64,000 bases of DNA from Oscheius onirici. Its lineage: Eukaryota; Nematoda; Chromadorea; Rhabditida; Rhabditidae. Position numbers and translations under genes: made by a program. Shown here in pieces: positions 1-11,137 of this stretch. The notes under the pieces were generated by a model. The model did no database searches. It saw only the letters and a program-made list of their open reading frames with translations, and had not been told where the DNA came from. Where the stretch lies: contig OW051469.1 of NCBI GenBank assembly GCA_932521025.1, positions 9,436,398-9,500,397 of the forward strand. The letters run 5' to 3'. The first letter of the stretch is position 1, and each line of letters begins with the position of its first letter.

Positions 1-343
1 GTCACTCAAAAATAAGGTGAGTGTACAGGACGCTTACTTGTCCTGTACTCTTCAATCTTCTCATTCAGCTAGAATTATCATTACTCAGCCCAATTATGTC
101 CTGTTCTCTCATCTTCTCAGTCTCTTTGGGTACACATATTCAGAGACTTTCCTGTCATGTACATTCATCCTCTTTCAGTTCAGAGGTGTACTGTTACCCA
201 TCCCCATTCTAGACTGTACTCTGATCTGCTGACTCTCTCTGGATCCATGTCTCTCACATATCCTCCAGACGTTTTCTTTGAGCTACTGTATATAGCAGAA
301 TCCCCTAACGCTTTGCCCAGAAAACTAGTTTTCCCATTTCCAG
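1..343 (+). other. intron of the CDK11 gene
   Basis: T/C-rich sequence without a credible exon, ending in tttccatttccag before the first visible CDK11 exon. Short open frames here are noise. Confidence 0.6.
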
Positions 344-1567
344 GTCCGTGAAGTTGTCATCGGCTCCACTCTCGATAAAATCTACCTCGTGATGGAATTC
401 GTCGAGCACGACATGAAGGCGCTGATGGAGACGATGCGCCAAAAGAACAAAACGTTCAGTGTCGGCGTCCAGAAGAGCCTAATGCGACAGCTCCTGTCCG
501 GAATGAAGCACATGCACGATTTGTGGATTCTTCATCGCGACTTGAAGACTTCCAATCTGCTACTTTCACACAAGGGAATTCTCAAGGTTTTTAGCTATTT
601 TGACCCATTATAAAATGTTCTAGATTGCCGATTTTGGCTTGGCGCGAGAGTTTGGAGAACCGCTGAAACCGTACACTTCCGTAGTTGTGACGCTTTGGTA
701 CCGAGCCCCGGAGCTGCTGTTGGGACAAAAACTCTACTCGACGCCAATAGACATGTGGTCCGTTGGGTGCATAATGGCGGAATTCATCCTGCAGAAGCCA
801 CTCTTTCCGGGACAGAATGAGCAGAGTCAGATTGAGAAAATCTTCTTGGTAAGCGGCATTTTTAGCCTTTTTACGACGATTGCCTGTATCTGAAATTTTT
901 AAATATGTAGCCTGAGCTTCACCTTTTCCCTACAATTCTCAAATTTCAGGAGCTCGGAACGCCAAGTGAACGCGTCTGGCCCGGCTACGACTCTCTGCCG
1001 CACGTCAAATCCGTCCAGCTGCCACAATACACCCACAATCAGCTGCGCAAAAAGTTTCCGGCTAAGCTGATAGCCAGCGAGCACGGATTCCAGCTCCTGA
1101 ACGGATTCTTGAGGTACGATCCCGAGAGACGACTGACGGCGGAAGAGGCTCTGGCCCATGAATGGTTCAAAGAAGCGCCGCTGCCGACGCCGCCCGAAGA
1201 ATTTCCCACTTTCCCGGCTAAAAGTGAGCATCACAAGCCGCCGCCACCGTCACATCATCAGAAGAAAAAGGAGGCTGCTCCTTTGATAGTGGTACGTTTT
1301 TTAGCCCTTTTGTAATTAAAAAAAACTTATATTTGGCTGGGTAGACTACAGTTTTTGGCTGAGTATCAAACGTTTGAGCGTTGAACGGCGCTGCAGAAGA
1401 GCAGAATTCCGCCGTATTATCGATTATCAAAAGTTTAATTCACGAACAAGCCCCTTTTTCTTCTACTAATTGAAATTTTTCAGAACGCAACGACGGCCAA
1501 GCTGATGGCCGAGCTGAACGTCAATCCGGAGAAGATGCGAAACAGCGGCTTCAGTCTCAAATTTTGA
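344..1567 (+). CDS. cdk-11: CDK11/PITSLRE cyclin-dependent kinase, C-terminal part (5' end outside window)
   Basis: Serine/threonine kinase that, in other animals, pairs with cyclin L and acts in transcription and pre-mRNA splicing. Four exons are readable: 344-586, 624-848, 950-1291 and 1484-1567, all joining in frame at GT..TTTCAG-type introns. The first visible exon opens in phase after a CCAG acceptor, so the N-terminal RE-rich region and glycine loop lie upstream of the window. Visible kinase features are [12 protein letters not shown] (catalytic loop), ADFGLARE (DFG), [12 protein letters not shown] (APE) and DMWSVGCI. The protein ends GFSLKF, as animal CDK11 does. The threonine that is phosphorylated in most CDK T-loops is the T of [12 protein letters not shown] likely poly(A) signal (aatataaag) follows at about 1609. 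The gene is convergent with the secreted-protein gene at 1633-2674. The CDK11 assignment is firm; which nematode paralogue it represents cannot be told. Confidence 0.93.
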
Positions 1568-1632
1568 GGCAAAAGAAGATCTCATAAATGTCACATTTTA
1601 TACACAGAATATAAAGGTGATATTTCCCAGAT

Positions 1633-2674
1633 TTAGTCCAATTCAACGACGGGGCGAGCACTGCTAACCAATGCGTTCCATTCCTGATCCGTCAGCGTCA
1701 TTTTGACCAAATGCTTGACAGCTGTCACGTAGTCGCGATTAAAAAGGCCCAGCATCGTATTATAAGTGCTGTCCGGGGTGGAACTGTTGGCCCGAACCTG
1801 AAAAATAGTTTTTTTTAAGATAAAAATTAAAATAAAACCTTTTCGACCCCGGGAGTGACGGCGTAGGCAACGACATGACGAGTTCGCTGTAGGACGCCGT
1901 CGGCTTCAGTCTCGCCAAGCTGGGATTTGAGGCCGTCCTTGACGGCAGCGACACGCAGAGTCTGATCCGTGCTGAGGCGCGAAGCCAAGAGGGTTTCGAT
2001 GTCTGGAAGAGAGATAGAAATTGACGGGAACTGGATATTGGTTACGGGTTATGGTATCCCAAAAGATTGGTAAAAGTTCTGGTGACTGTCTAGGTCAGAA
2101 CCGGGGTTTTTCAAGAGGGGACAAGTTTCAAAGGAGCTCCAGTTGCAGTACCCTGGTTTGAAATATTGTCCTTCAATTTGTCCTGATGGTCGCGAGTTAC
2201 AATAACCGGAGCAATCGGCAGAAATCGGTGTCATCGGGTTCGTTCAGACACACCTAATTTGTCCGGTAAATTTTAGGATAAGCGCTGGGTTACTGTAGCT
2301 TTTGAATTGGAATTTTAGGTAGGTTACTGTAGATGGAACAAAGAGACTCTCCCTATCCAGATACCATAATCTAAAAAAGAGTTGGTGCAGAGTTCAGGCA
2401 ATCTAGTGAAGGAAAGTCCGACTTACCATCAATGATATCTTCAGTAGTCTTTCCCTGATGGATATCCAGTGCAGCCAAGTCGATTGACTGAAAATTTTAC
2501 TCTCTAAAGAAAAAACTACAGTCGAACCCTAGAAACCTGATCTGGAGTCAGGAAATCAGTCACAAAGTCGTGCCACCGTCTCAACAGCTCCAGCTTTGGA
2601 CCAGTCGGAACAACAAATCGTTGGCTGGCTATTCCTGTCACGAATAGGAACAGAAATACGGAGATATGACGCAT
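1633..2674 (-). CDS. small secreted protein of unknown function (about 145 aa)
   Basis: Four exons read on the minus strand, roughly 2537-2674, 2427-2488, 1839-2002 and 1633-1800, each bounded by GT..TTTCAG-type sites. The product starts with a classic signal peptide, MRHISVFLFLFVTGIASQ. A mature chain of about 125 residues follows, mostly helical-looking, charged and without a cysteine framework. It contains the stretches RRWHDFVTDFLTPDQ and TLTDQEWNALV. I see no catalytic motif or known domain. The layout resembles small secreted nematode proteins of unknown function. The stop codon is only 65 bp from the CDK11 stop on the other strand, so the two 3' UTRs almost certainly overlap. The intron at about 2003-2426 is long for this window and may hold repeat sequence. 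Confidence 0.75.
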
Positions 2675-2872
2675 TTTGTGACGGAAAGAGAGAGACAGAT
2701 GTTGCCAACTGAGACTCTTTTGTAGGCGGTGGCCGTGAAGCGGAAAAGCCTCTCTTCTTCCTATTTTGGCCTATTGTGGTAATCCGAAGGCGGTTCTGAC
2801 TCGTCCGATTAGAGTGCCAGGTGACGAAGGTCAAATGCCTTGGGAGTGTCAATTTCTATTCCAAAAGCCCAT

Positions 2873-3970
2873 CTTAAACTTGTCAACGTTCATCCCGTTT
2901 TCTTGTTAAAACTAATACGAACCGCGCTTTCTCTGGTAGCTCACTCGGTCGTCTGCTGCTCGCCCGTGCTCTCGTCTCCTTCGAAATCAGGTCAGCTGTT
3001 CTCTACTCTTCCACTTTCCAACTCTTTTGCTCCAACTATCAGTTATAATTCTCTTCACACCAGGACTTGTCCCGAGCAACCCAGTTTCAAATAACTCTCA
3101 TTCCGCCCGAGGGCCGATTCGGGTTTCGGAAAGATCTGTCCCGGGAGTGACGAGCAAATTGGACATTGGTGGACTAAAGCTGTGTCAAGGTGGCGGGAGA
3201 TCTTCCAAAAACTAAAAATCAAGTCGAAAGTTTGATGACCTAAGCAGTCACATACCGTTTTGACAGAATAGACGTCGTCAAACTAAGGTATGAACAGGCG
3301 TAGATAATCTTGAGGTTCAGTAGCTGCTATCAGAAAATTTCTTGGAGAGAAGGATTCTACTAAACTTTCGACTTGTTTCCAGTTTTTTGAAACACCAGCC
3401 GTCTACAACGGCTTTCGCCGCCCTTGCGCCTACGGTGCTCAAGTACGTAACGGCCGTCCAAATTTTGACACCATCGCGCTTTAGATAGTTTAGATTCACC
3501 CAGACGGGTTCCCCTAAAAAAACTATCTCGTTCGATGAAAGATTAATATGACAATACTTGACATGTTACGATAGTCTCGACAACTGCGGACACCACTACA
3601 GACAGACAGACGGACACCATTGCACTTTAGTAAAGAAAGATCTCCCACCACCTTCAGTCCACCAATGCCCAATTTGCTAGGAGAGATCCTTACCGAAACC
3701 CGAATCGGCCCTCGAACGCCCTCGGAAGGCCCTCGGACAGAGTTTTCGGAAACTGGACTGCTCGGGACAAGTCCAGATCCTAGGTTTGAGGAGAAAGATA
3801 ACTGAGAGTTGGCGCAAAAGAGTTGGAAGAGTAGAAACAGCTGACTTGATTTCGAAGGAGACGAGAGCACGGGCGAGCAGCAGACGATCGAGTGAGCTAG
3901 CAGAGGAATCTAGTTTTGTATTAGTTTCGACAAGTTGAAAAACGGGATTTCTGACAAGTTTAAGATTGCT
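2873..3970. repeat. large inverted repeat (foldback-type element)
   Basis: Two arms of roughly 350 bp, about 2880-3230 and 3600-3960, are imperfect reverse complements. Both contain gaaatca-ggtcagctgtt/aagtcagctg, cttgtcccgagca and gggccgattcgggtttcgg in opposite orientation. A spacer of about 370 bp lies between them. Part of the spacer, around 3380-3480 (agccgtctacaacggc, accatcgcgctttag), recurs near 38975-39200, which marks this as a dispersed family. No transposase is visible. The class is uncertain. Confidence 0.65.
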
Positions 3971-4083
3971 TGTGGAATAGACGGTGATTCTTCCCAAGTG
4001 TTATCTGTTACTGCTACTGCCCCAAAGAGCCAGCAAGACAAAAAATTCATTGTACTGTTCATCAATGAGATCATAACTATGAT

Positions 4084-7000
4084 CTAGCTTCCATGAAGTC
4101 TCTCCAGCACCTCTTGAGCCTCTTCCAGATTAATCTTCCTCCGTTTCGGGACCTTATTGACCGATTCATTGGTAGCCACTTGTGACAGAGTCTCTCGTGA
4201 TTCTTCATCAACTACCCTCTTTCTAAGACTCTCTTCACGAACAGCTTGGGCGAGAGTCTCATCAGTTCTTGTAGATACTTTTGTCTTTTCTTCTTCGGCT
4301 AGTGCTTCGCGACGTTGTTGGGCGTTGGAGAGCATGCAGGCCACTGAAATTTTAGAATTCCGAAACTAAAGAATGGAATAAAAATCGCAATCTAGGAATT
4401 GTGTGGGTCGCAATTGGAGAGAGCACCAACTCTCAAAAAGAGCAGAGTATCCATTACCGTAGTCGCTGATACGCAAGTGACAGGCGATGCGCAGTCAAAA
4501 ATGAATGGGAAAGAGTTCAAACTGCGCACCAACTGTCGATTTCAACACTTGCGGTTACAGTGCTCCCTGATATGAGGGTTGTCTCGCAGCGAAAACGTTG
4601 AAAAATGCAAAAATCTTGGCTGAGTATCCATTGTTTACACGTCATATCACTTTGTCTACAGCACGCAAACATTGGAAACTCAGCCAAGATTTTTTTTGCA
4701 AAGTAACCATTTTCAAATCGAACATTTTTGCCGCGAGACAGCCCCCTGATATGCAGCTTACAGTAATCCATGATAGGCAAATTGAGCTAAAAGTTGGTGC
4801 GCAAGCGAAACTTTTCGATATGTCACTTTTTGGCAGTAAAACTCACATCTTGAATCACTCATCGTACACTTGGGAATTCGGTTCTTCAAAGCTGGATCGG
4901 TGATTCCTTTGGAAAGAACGGGAATTTTTTCAGGAGTGTTTTCTCTTTCTTCAACAGGAACAGGTTTTGGTAAGATTACCGGAGACGCTCTGATAACTGG
5001 CTCTGTTGGAGGTATGGGAGTCTTCTGAACAGACTCCGACTCCTTTCGGTTCCACTGAGTGGGTTTACTGGTCTCTGGAGCACTTCCCTCACGAGTGATC
5101 TTCATTTTTGGAATCTAGAAAAATGAAGGAATAAATTTAAGGTAGAACTACATACTTTTATCTGACTTTGGAACCTGGGAACTGAGGGGAACATCTGATG
5201 GAAAACGTCGTCATTGACTTGTCGGGAAGAGACTCTGGAAGAATTGGGTGAGAGACTGAGAAAGACATAAGGACAGAGAGACAGAGACTGACAGTACAAC
5301 TCACATTTTTGAGTCAGCCTCCTTCGTGACAACCACAGCCGTCTCCTTCTTTTCTTCGACCTTCTTCGGCTGATTCGAGACTATTCTCCTAGCTTCAGAC
5401 TCTCTGTCCTCAGTTTTTTTCTTCTCCTCTTTCTCCCTGACAGGGCTTCTAAAAAATTGTTACACGATTTATGTCTTTCTTACCTTCTATGTTTAGGTGA
5501 AATTTTTCTCGTCTCTTTCGGTCTAGGACTCCGTTCTCTGACCACAGGACGAGGACTCCTTTCCTCAAGAGCTGAAGAAGAACTGGAAGTGGAAGCAGCG
5601 GATAGTCTTCGGCCAGTTGAGGGAATTGTTCGTTCTTCAGACTCTTTCTTTGAGGAACGGGATCTGGAATTGAAATCAGAAGTGGTACTCAGTCTCTCAG
5701 CCTCTAGGTATCTTTATCCCCCCCCACAAACTAGGGTTTTTAGAGGTCGCGGAGGAAATTTAAATTTTTCGGCTTTCGTTTGCATTTTCAGCTTTATCCC
5801 AGTAAGCAATGTTGTAGCCCTGATAAAGCTCTACAACTTTGCAGAACATTATGAAGAGTGAGAATGCTGTTATCGCTATGAAAAAATAGTTAAAAGGGGG
5901 GGGGGGGGAGAAGGAATCTGCCCCTCTCTTACCTGTCCTGATCCCTCTTCTTCTCCCTCCCAATCCCCTCCCTTTCCTTCGTTCGATCCCTGTCCTTCTC
6001 TCTCTGTTTCTCTCGGAGCTTCTCCTCTCGACGTTCCCGATCCCGTCTACGATCCTCATCAATGCGAGAGATTTTAGGAGATGCGGGTCGTGCTCTTCGA
6101 AAATTTTATGAAAAACAATATAGTTTCTTACTTGTCTAGAGTCCTTTTTAGATCCAATGAACTGGAAGTTCTAGGTCTTTCTACTGATCGAACTGGGGAT
6201 CGGGATCTGTCTAACAGATTCCTTGGTTTTGTCTTTGAACTGGATCTGAATATAGTGAATGAGACAGTCTGAGAGGCAGAGACACAGTTACACAGCGAGA
6301 CAGTTATTAGAACTTACTGTATCGACTGTCTCTCATTAACTGAAGATTCTCTGACTACTTCAGGTCTTGTTAACTTCTTCGGACTTTGAGTCAACTCTCC
6401 GTCCTCCCTGCCGAACAAATCCTCCATTCTACTCAATAGGCTGAAAAGACTTCATTGAAAAATCATGTTAACTGATTACCCCTTCGAAACCACTGTACTC
6501 TCTTGAGATATTTCACTCTTGCTTTGAGCAACAGCTTCCACAGGCTCCACAGCACTGATTACAGAACTTTCAGGAACAGTCACGGGTTCACTTTCCATGG
6601 CCTGGTCAATAACTGGTTCAGAGTTTAGAAATGGAGCTTCAGTGACTGGATTACTGTCTCTCTGCTGGTCTGTCTCGTCGAATTCCAATGATCCAACAAT
6701 TTGTTCAATGGAATCCTAAATGTACAGTACTCTCTGTCTCCCAGACTCTGAGACTCTCAGGCTCTCCGACACTCAGTTTCTCTGTCTCCCAGACTCTGAG
6801 ACTCTCAGGCTCTCTGCCTCCTTGTCTCTCCGACTCTCAGACTCTCTGTCTCCTAGACTCTGAGACTCTCTGTCTGTTTCCCAGACTCACAGACTCTCAG
6901 CCTTTCTGTCTTTCCCCCAACTCACATGAAGCTGATGATTGATGACCTCTCTAGACTTTTCCACCACAGCTCTCTCCTCAGCCCCATTTATTTCGTCCAA

Positions 7001-8465
7001 CAGAGAAAAATCCTTATTCTGATCGACGTCCAGGACGTCCAGAACCATCTGGTTACATAGCTACAGTATCAGTTACAGTAAGAAAAAAGACCCTCCCACC
7101 TCCATATCCGGGAAGAACTGCTCAAAGAGCGGCTCAAAATCGTTTCCCAGATCCCAGTTGTCCTCTCCAATTTGCTTATTTTCTCTTGCTTGAAGCTTGT
7201 TCGTGCCAATCGTCTCGATGATCTTCACCACATTTTGAGCATAGTGCCTTGGCTTGGATTTTCGCCTACTGGATCCTGGGAAAGAAATAGACAGAGAGAG
7301 AGATTGGATGACTTACCCTCTTCAACTAGATGAGTCTGGTCATTGGATGGTACAGGGTACGGATCAGTACTGTTCTGAACAAAGACTGGCTGTGGTTGAG
7401 TGTACAGAGAGGCCTGGAATTATGAGTATTTCTGCAGTAACTGTTACTGTATCTATCTATCTTTCAGACTCAGACTCTCAGACGTAAAACTCTCAGACTC
7501 TTAGTCTGTCAGACTCTCTGTCTCTCTGACTCTCACCCTAGATGAAGTTGGTAGTATAAAATCGTCTGGAACAGAATGACCATTGATTTTATCTGCATGT
7601 ACGGCTACTGTAGGATTCTGGTTCAGAACAGGAGGATTTTCCTGTCTTCGTCTTTGGTTCTGCATGAAACGACTGTGTCTCTCTCTGAAACAGTTTCTTT
7701 AAAAAATTAGTTAAGTGAACTCACGCAAACTTCTTCTTATTGCTCTGGGAAAAATTGATGAGACTTTCGGTGAACTGATTCGAAATCTGACGGAGCTGTT
7801 GTTCCATGTACATGAATTCAGACGGGACGTCGAAGCGACCGTAATGGTAGAAGAGCTGGAAAAGAATGGAAAAATAAAGAGACAGAGTGAGAAACAGAGA
7901 CAGTCACAGTGGTAGGAACAGTGATAAGAACAGTAACAGGAACAGTAAGAGACTGGAACAGTAAGAGGGTTAGAGTGAGGAACAGTGAAAGTGGAAGGGA
8001 TACGATGAGAGACAGGAACAGTACCAGAAACTTTGACAGTGAGACAGATAGGAAGTGAGAGAGAGACAGCAAGAAGGACAGCAGTAACAAGAACAAAGTG
8101 AGAGACAGGGAGAGTATGGTCGAAAGTGACAGTAAGAGGAATAGTGTCAGAGTCAGAAACAGTGACAGTCAGGAACAGAGAGACGGACAGTAAGAGTGAC
8201 AGGGACAGTAACAGTTATAGTGAGAACGACAGGAACAGTAGCAGAGACAGTAACATGGATAGTAGGAGAGATAGTTCAAGGAAGATGAACAGAGTTATCG
8301 GATGGAACGAGACGGTGACATCGTAATAAATTGAAATTGAATTGAACAGAGTTACGGTAAGAGACAGCGATAGTATGAAGGACACTGACAGGCAGAGAGA
8401 CAGGTACAGTTAGACGGACAGTGAGATAAACAGTGACAGTACAGAAACAGTAAGAGGTGTGTGTA

Positions 8466-8557
<92 letters not shown>

Positions 8558-8833
8558 AAGGCAGTAACAGAAACAGTGGCTCTAACCTACCTCTACAATA
8601 TCCTCCAGTGTCTTCTCATGAAGACTCCCTTGAACTAGTATAGGTCTGTCCGGATCCCGACGACGGAGCCACAGAGAGTCGGAACACATTCCCGACTCTG
8701 CGTTTTTGTACTAAACAAATAAAACTGAAAATTTACTCAGAAAACTCACTTCTCTCCGGCTCAAGTAGCTAAAAATTAGGTGATCGACCATTTTGTAGAC
8801 GGCACCCGCTTTTTCTTCATTTTCTTCGAGCAT
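4084..8833 (-). CDS. large RS/RE-rich, probably nuclear protein of unknown family
   Basis: About 15 exons on the minus strand. The N-terminal part, with exons near 8753-8860, 8591-8710 and 7727-7855, is ordered: it includes LRRRDPDRPILVQGSLHEKT, LEDIVELFYHYGRFDVPSEF and EQQLRQISNQF. Then come polar exons (7.1-7.7 kb), acidic exons (6.5-7.0 kb), RS/RE-rich exons (5.5-6.2 kb; SRSPVRS, RRRDRERREEKLREKQREKDRDR-type sequence, EERSPRPVVRERSPRP) and basic/proline exons (4847-5114). The last exon (4084-4343) ends in a helical basic segment, PKRRKINLEEAQEVLERLHG. Such composition is typical of RNA-processing or transcription proteins, but I recognise no named family. The start is tentative: the ATG at 8833 lies just inside an exon that opens at a TTTCAG acceptor (8861), which could be a trans-splice site or an ordinary intron end. 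Several introns carry CT- or GA-rich tracts. Confidence 0.7.
4523..4803. repeat. MITE in intron, ends TGCGCACCAACT / AGTTGGTGCGCA
   Basis: About 280 bp with perfect 12-bp terminal inverted repeats and an internal palindrome (aaaatcttggctgagtatcc ... ggaaactcagccaagatttt). A related internal sequence occurs at 41790-41980. It sits in the last intron of the RS/RE-rich gene and has no coding capacity. Confidence 0.75.
5806..5852. repeat. dispersed palindromic repeat, CTACAACTTTGCAGAAC type
   Basis: agcaatgttgtag ... ctacaactttgcagaacatt, one of five copies of a short hairpin-forming sequence in this window. It lies in an intron of the RS/RE-rich gene. Confidence 0.6.
6722..6910. repeat. CT-rich low-complexity tract
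   Basis: Degenerate repeats of ctctgtctcccagactctgagactctcag on the plus strand. On the transcribed minus strand the tract is purine-rich, within an intron. Confidence 0.7.
7900..8460. repeat. degenerate GACAGT/AACAGT tandem repeat field
   Basis: About 560 bp of six-base-period sequence (cagtaacag, gacagtaag, gacagg) on the plus strand inside the 735-bp intron 7856-8590 of the RS/RE-rich gene. A second field of the same kind lies at about 55170-55380. Confidence 0.7.
8455..8555. repeat. (GT)n(GA)n microsatellite
   Basis: About 28 bp of GT repeats followed by about 70 bp of uninterrupted GA repeats, within the same intron. Confidence 0.95.
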
Positions 8834-9133
8834 CCGATTGAAATTCTCGAAAACAGAAGTCTGAAAGAGGCAGTCTAATTTGAGAGAAATTAGAACGCTG
8901 AAAGAGAAAAGGGCAGGGAGTGTTATCGTAACCACAAATCGCGCTCTATGGAGAAAAGGCGCCAGTTGTTTAAATTTTTTTGTTCAAAGCGAATTTTAAA
9001 CACTTCTTTTTCAGTTTTAAAAATAGTTTACAAATTGCTTTGGAAAAGAGACGGGTTACGTGGAAAACTCTAAACAGAAGCGCCTCTAACTTTAAAAACG
9101 ACTTTTCTAGTCGAAGAAGTAATTTTTCAGCTT

Positions 9134-9190
9134 TTCGATGCTCTACAAAGTTGTAGAGCAGATCAAGAGCTACAAATTTGCAGAACATCA
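9134..9190. repeat. dispersed palindromic repeat, CTACAAAGTTGTAG type
   Basis: gatgctctacaaagttgtagagc followed by gagctacaaatttgcagaacatc forms a near-perfect hairpin. The copy is intergenic, between SF3B5 and the RS/RE-rich gene. The rest of 8861-9747 shows no credible exon. Confidence 0.65.
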
Positions 9191-9747
9191 AAAGTTCAAA
9201 AATTTACTTTTTCTGCTCGAAAAATGCGAAACAACCAGCTTTAAGGTTCGGCGTCGGCACAAAAATATTAGTAACGAGCTTTTGCGTACCAAAGACGCGG
9301 CGACAAATTGAGGAATCCGGATATTTCAGGGTAAAAAAGGGATTTTTTTCGGGTGCAAATCAATTGTTTGGGACAAAAAAAAGGACCGGATCGAAGACTC
9401 CAACATCTTTGCTCGATAAACACTTTCAGCTGAAAAAAAAGAGGCAAAATCTTGAAGAAGACGTATCGAAAATCTGAGCAAATTTTTGAGGCCCTATTTT
9501 CCAAAAAAAAAAGCTCGAAAACTACGGAAAGAGTGGCCTGAACAAATAGGCTAGGCCAGCATTATGTCCTGGCTGTGTGTGGGGTGAAAACAACATTTGC
9601 TGATCTACAATCGATAAATTGTGTATTTTTCTGCGTCTTTTGCTGGAAATCGGGTTGTTTAAGACGTTCCAAGCTTGTAATGGCTCAATTTTTGACAGAA
9701 AGATCAATTTGCAGTACTGTTCATATACAAGGCCAAATACGAAGATT

Positions 9748-10020
9748 TTAGTCGTCAAGAGGAGATTTTTCTGGCGGCGGTCCGCACGGCTGGATCATTC
9801 GATTGAGCAGATTGAAACGCGTCCTCGCCCGGGACTCGTTTTCCACGACGGCGATCCAAGAATTCAGTCCGGGGTGTGAGATCAACGAGGCTCGGGTGTC
9901 GCGATGCTGGTTACAGAGCCAATCGTGACGATTCCAGTCGGCATTTCCGCAGCCCGTAAATTTCGAGTGCAGATGCTCCAGCTGTGAGAGCACGTACATT
10001 CGTTCGCCCGGTCCGGACAT
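9748..10020 (-). CDS. SF3B5: splicing factor 3B subunit 5 (SF3b10)
   Basis: Small intronless ORF of 90 residues, close to the 86 of human SF3B5. It is the smallest subunit of the SF3b complex of U2 snRNP, which contacts SF3B1 and SF3B3 and supports branch-site recognition in the nucleus. Diagnostic stretches are SQLEHLHSKFTGCGNAD, LCNQHRDTRASL, VVENESRARTRFNL and MIQPCGPPPEKSP. An upstream in-frame ATG at 10044 adds eight residues not found in the family, and a TTTCAG acceptor lies between the two ATGs, 8 nt before the chosen start. I therefore take 10020, probably spliced-leader trans-spliced. The start faces COPB2 divergently across 1.1 kb. The RS/RE-rich gene follows downstream on the same strand about 890 bp after the stop, too far for a typical nematode operon. 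Confidence 0.96.
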   Translation of the reverse strand: MSGPGERMYVLSQLEHLHSKFTGCGNADWNRHDWLCNQHRDTRASLISHPGLNSWIAVVENESRARTRFNLLNRMIQPCGPPPEKSPLDD

Positions 10021-11137
10021 TTTGAGATCTGAAATTGAGATCAAGTAGTCTTATGAGGGAAGGAAAGAGTGCAGAGAAAGAAATAACAAGAAAATGGAAT
10101 TTTTTTTATCTAAAATTCGTTTTATCGGCTGGTGGTTTTGGGCAAAAACGATGTGAAAAAGTATAGATAAAATATGGCTTTGACAATGCGTAAACGGGTG
10201 TTTGATGAGCGAGCAGCGTCACGAATACAACTGCATTACTTTTAGCACTGTTTTTCGAATCAGCAGCAAACGTTTTACTGAAAAACAGGAAAGAAAACGA
10301 CGAGAAGTTGGGAAGAAATGAGGAGGAGAAGAGAAAAATAAATTTCGTAGAGTAGCGTTTGAATTGCCGCTCAAACTTTTGCTGCTTTGTGTTCTCGTCA
10401 CGATTTACCTGTCAACTTGAGTAGGAATACTGTAATTCTCAAAACGGGCAAATTTTTTTTACGACTCGTTGTTCTTCGCCTAATTTTCTTGTAGGTTTTA
10501 CGAGTACAGATTTCGATGGATCACATATTTCAAAGAGTAAGGGACCAAAAGCAATATTTCCACCCGAAAACATTGTGAAAAAGCTATTTTTCACTGTGAA
10601 ATTATAAAAACTCCGAAAAATGGGCATAAAAGTATACTGAACGCTTTCAAAAAGTTCTCACAGATCCTACACGCACGATTTTGCTCGTATCAGTTTCCTA
10701 CAGCAACTTTGTTAGTTTTCTCAGCTTGTTCTGTAAAAATTGTCAGTTCCTTCAATTTTAATCGCAAAGCAAGACCGTTAGCCGTTAAAACAAGGTCGAA
10801 AAGGTGCCTGTGGTTAAAGGACTGCGGCTCCGGGTCTTATCGCGCTCCATTTTCCTCGTTGAGTTGGCGAACGTTGAAACGTAGAAAGTGACGTTAACTT
10901 TAGCGTTGTTTCTGTTGATTTAGAGCTTTCCCGGAGCTAAACGCTGCTGAATATGATAAAATTTCACTTTTCCTAAGATTTTCAGCCCGTTTCCAGCTCC
11001 CTGAGCCTTCTTTCCACTTCAAACTCGTTCAGAATGGTTTGATACAATCTTGACCTCATTTTTCTCAGTTTCCCCTCATTTTATGGGATTTACTTGGTTT
11101 TTTTTGACGAAAATTTAATAAATAAGCCAATTTCAAG
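10021..11137. other. divergent intergenic region SF3B5 / COPB2
   Basis: No credible exon, RNA gene or repeat structure seen. It should hold the promoters of both flanking housekeeping genes. The last bases before the COPB2 ATG (gccaatttcaag) resemble a weak splice acceptor. Confidence 0.5.

Noticed and set aside
8940-9504. Minus-strand frames between SF3B5 and the RS/RE-rich gene as upstream exons
   Set aside because: Composition is Phe/Leu/Lys-rich as expected of AT-rich noise, a palindromic repeat lies in the middle, and no joined frame continues into the exon at 8860.
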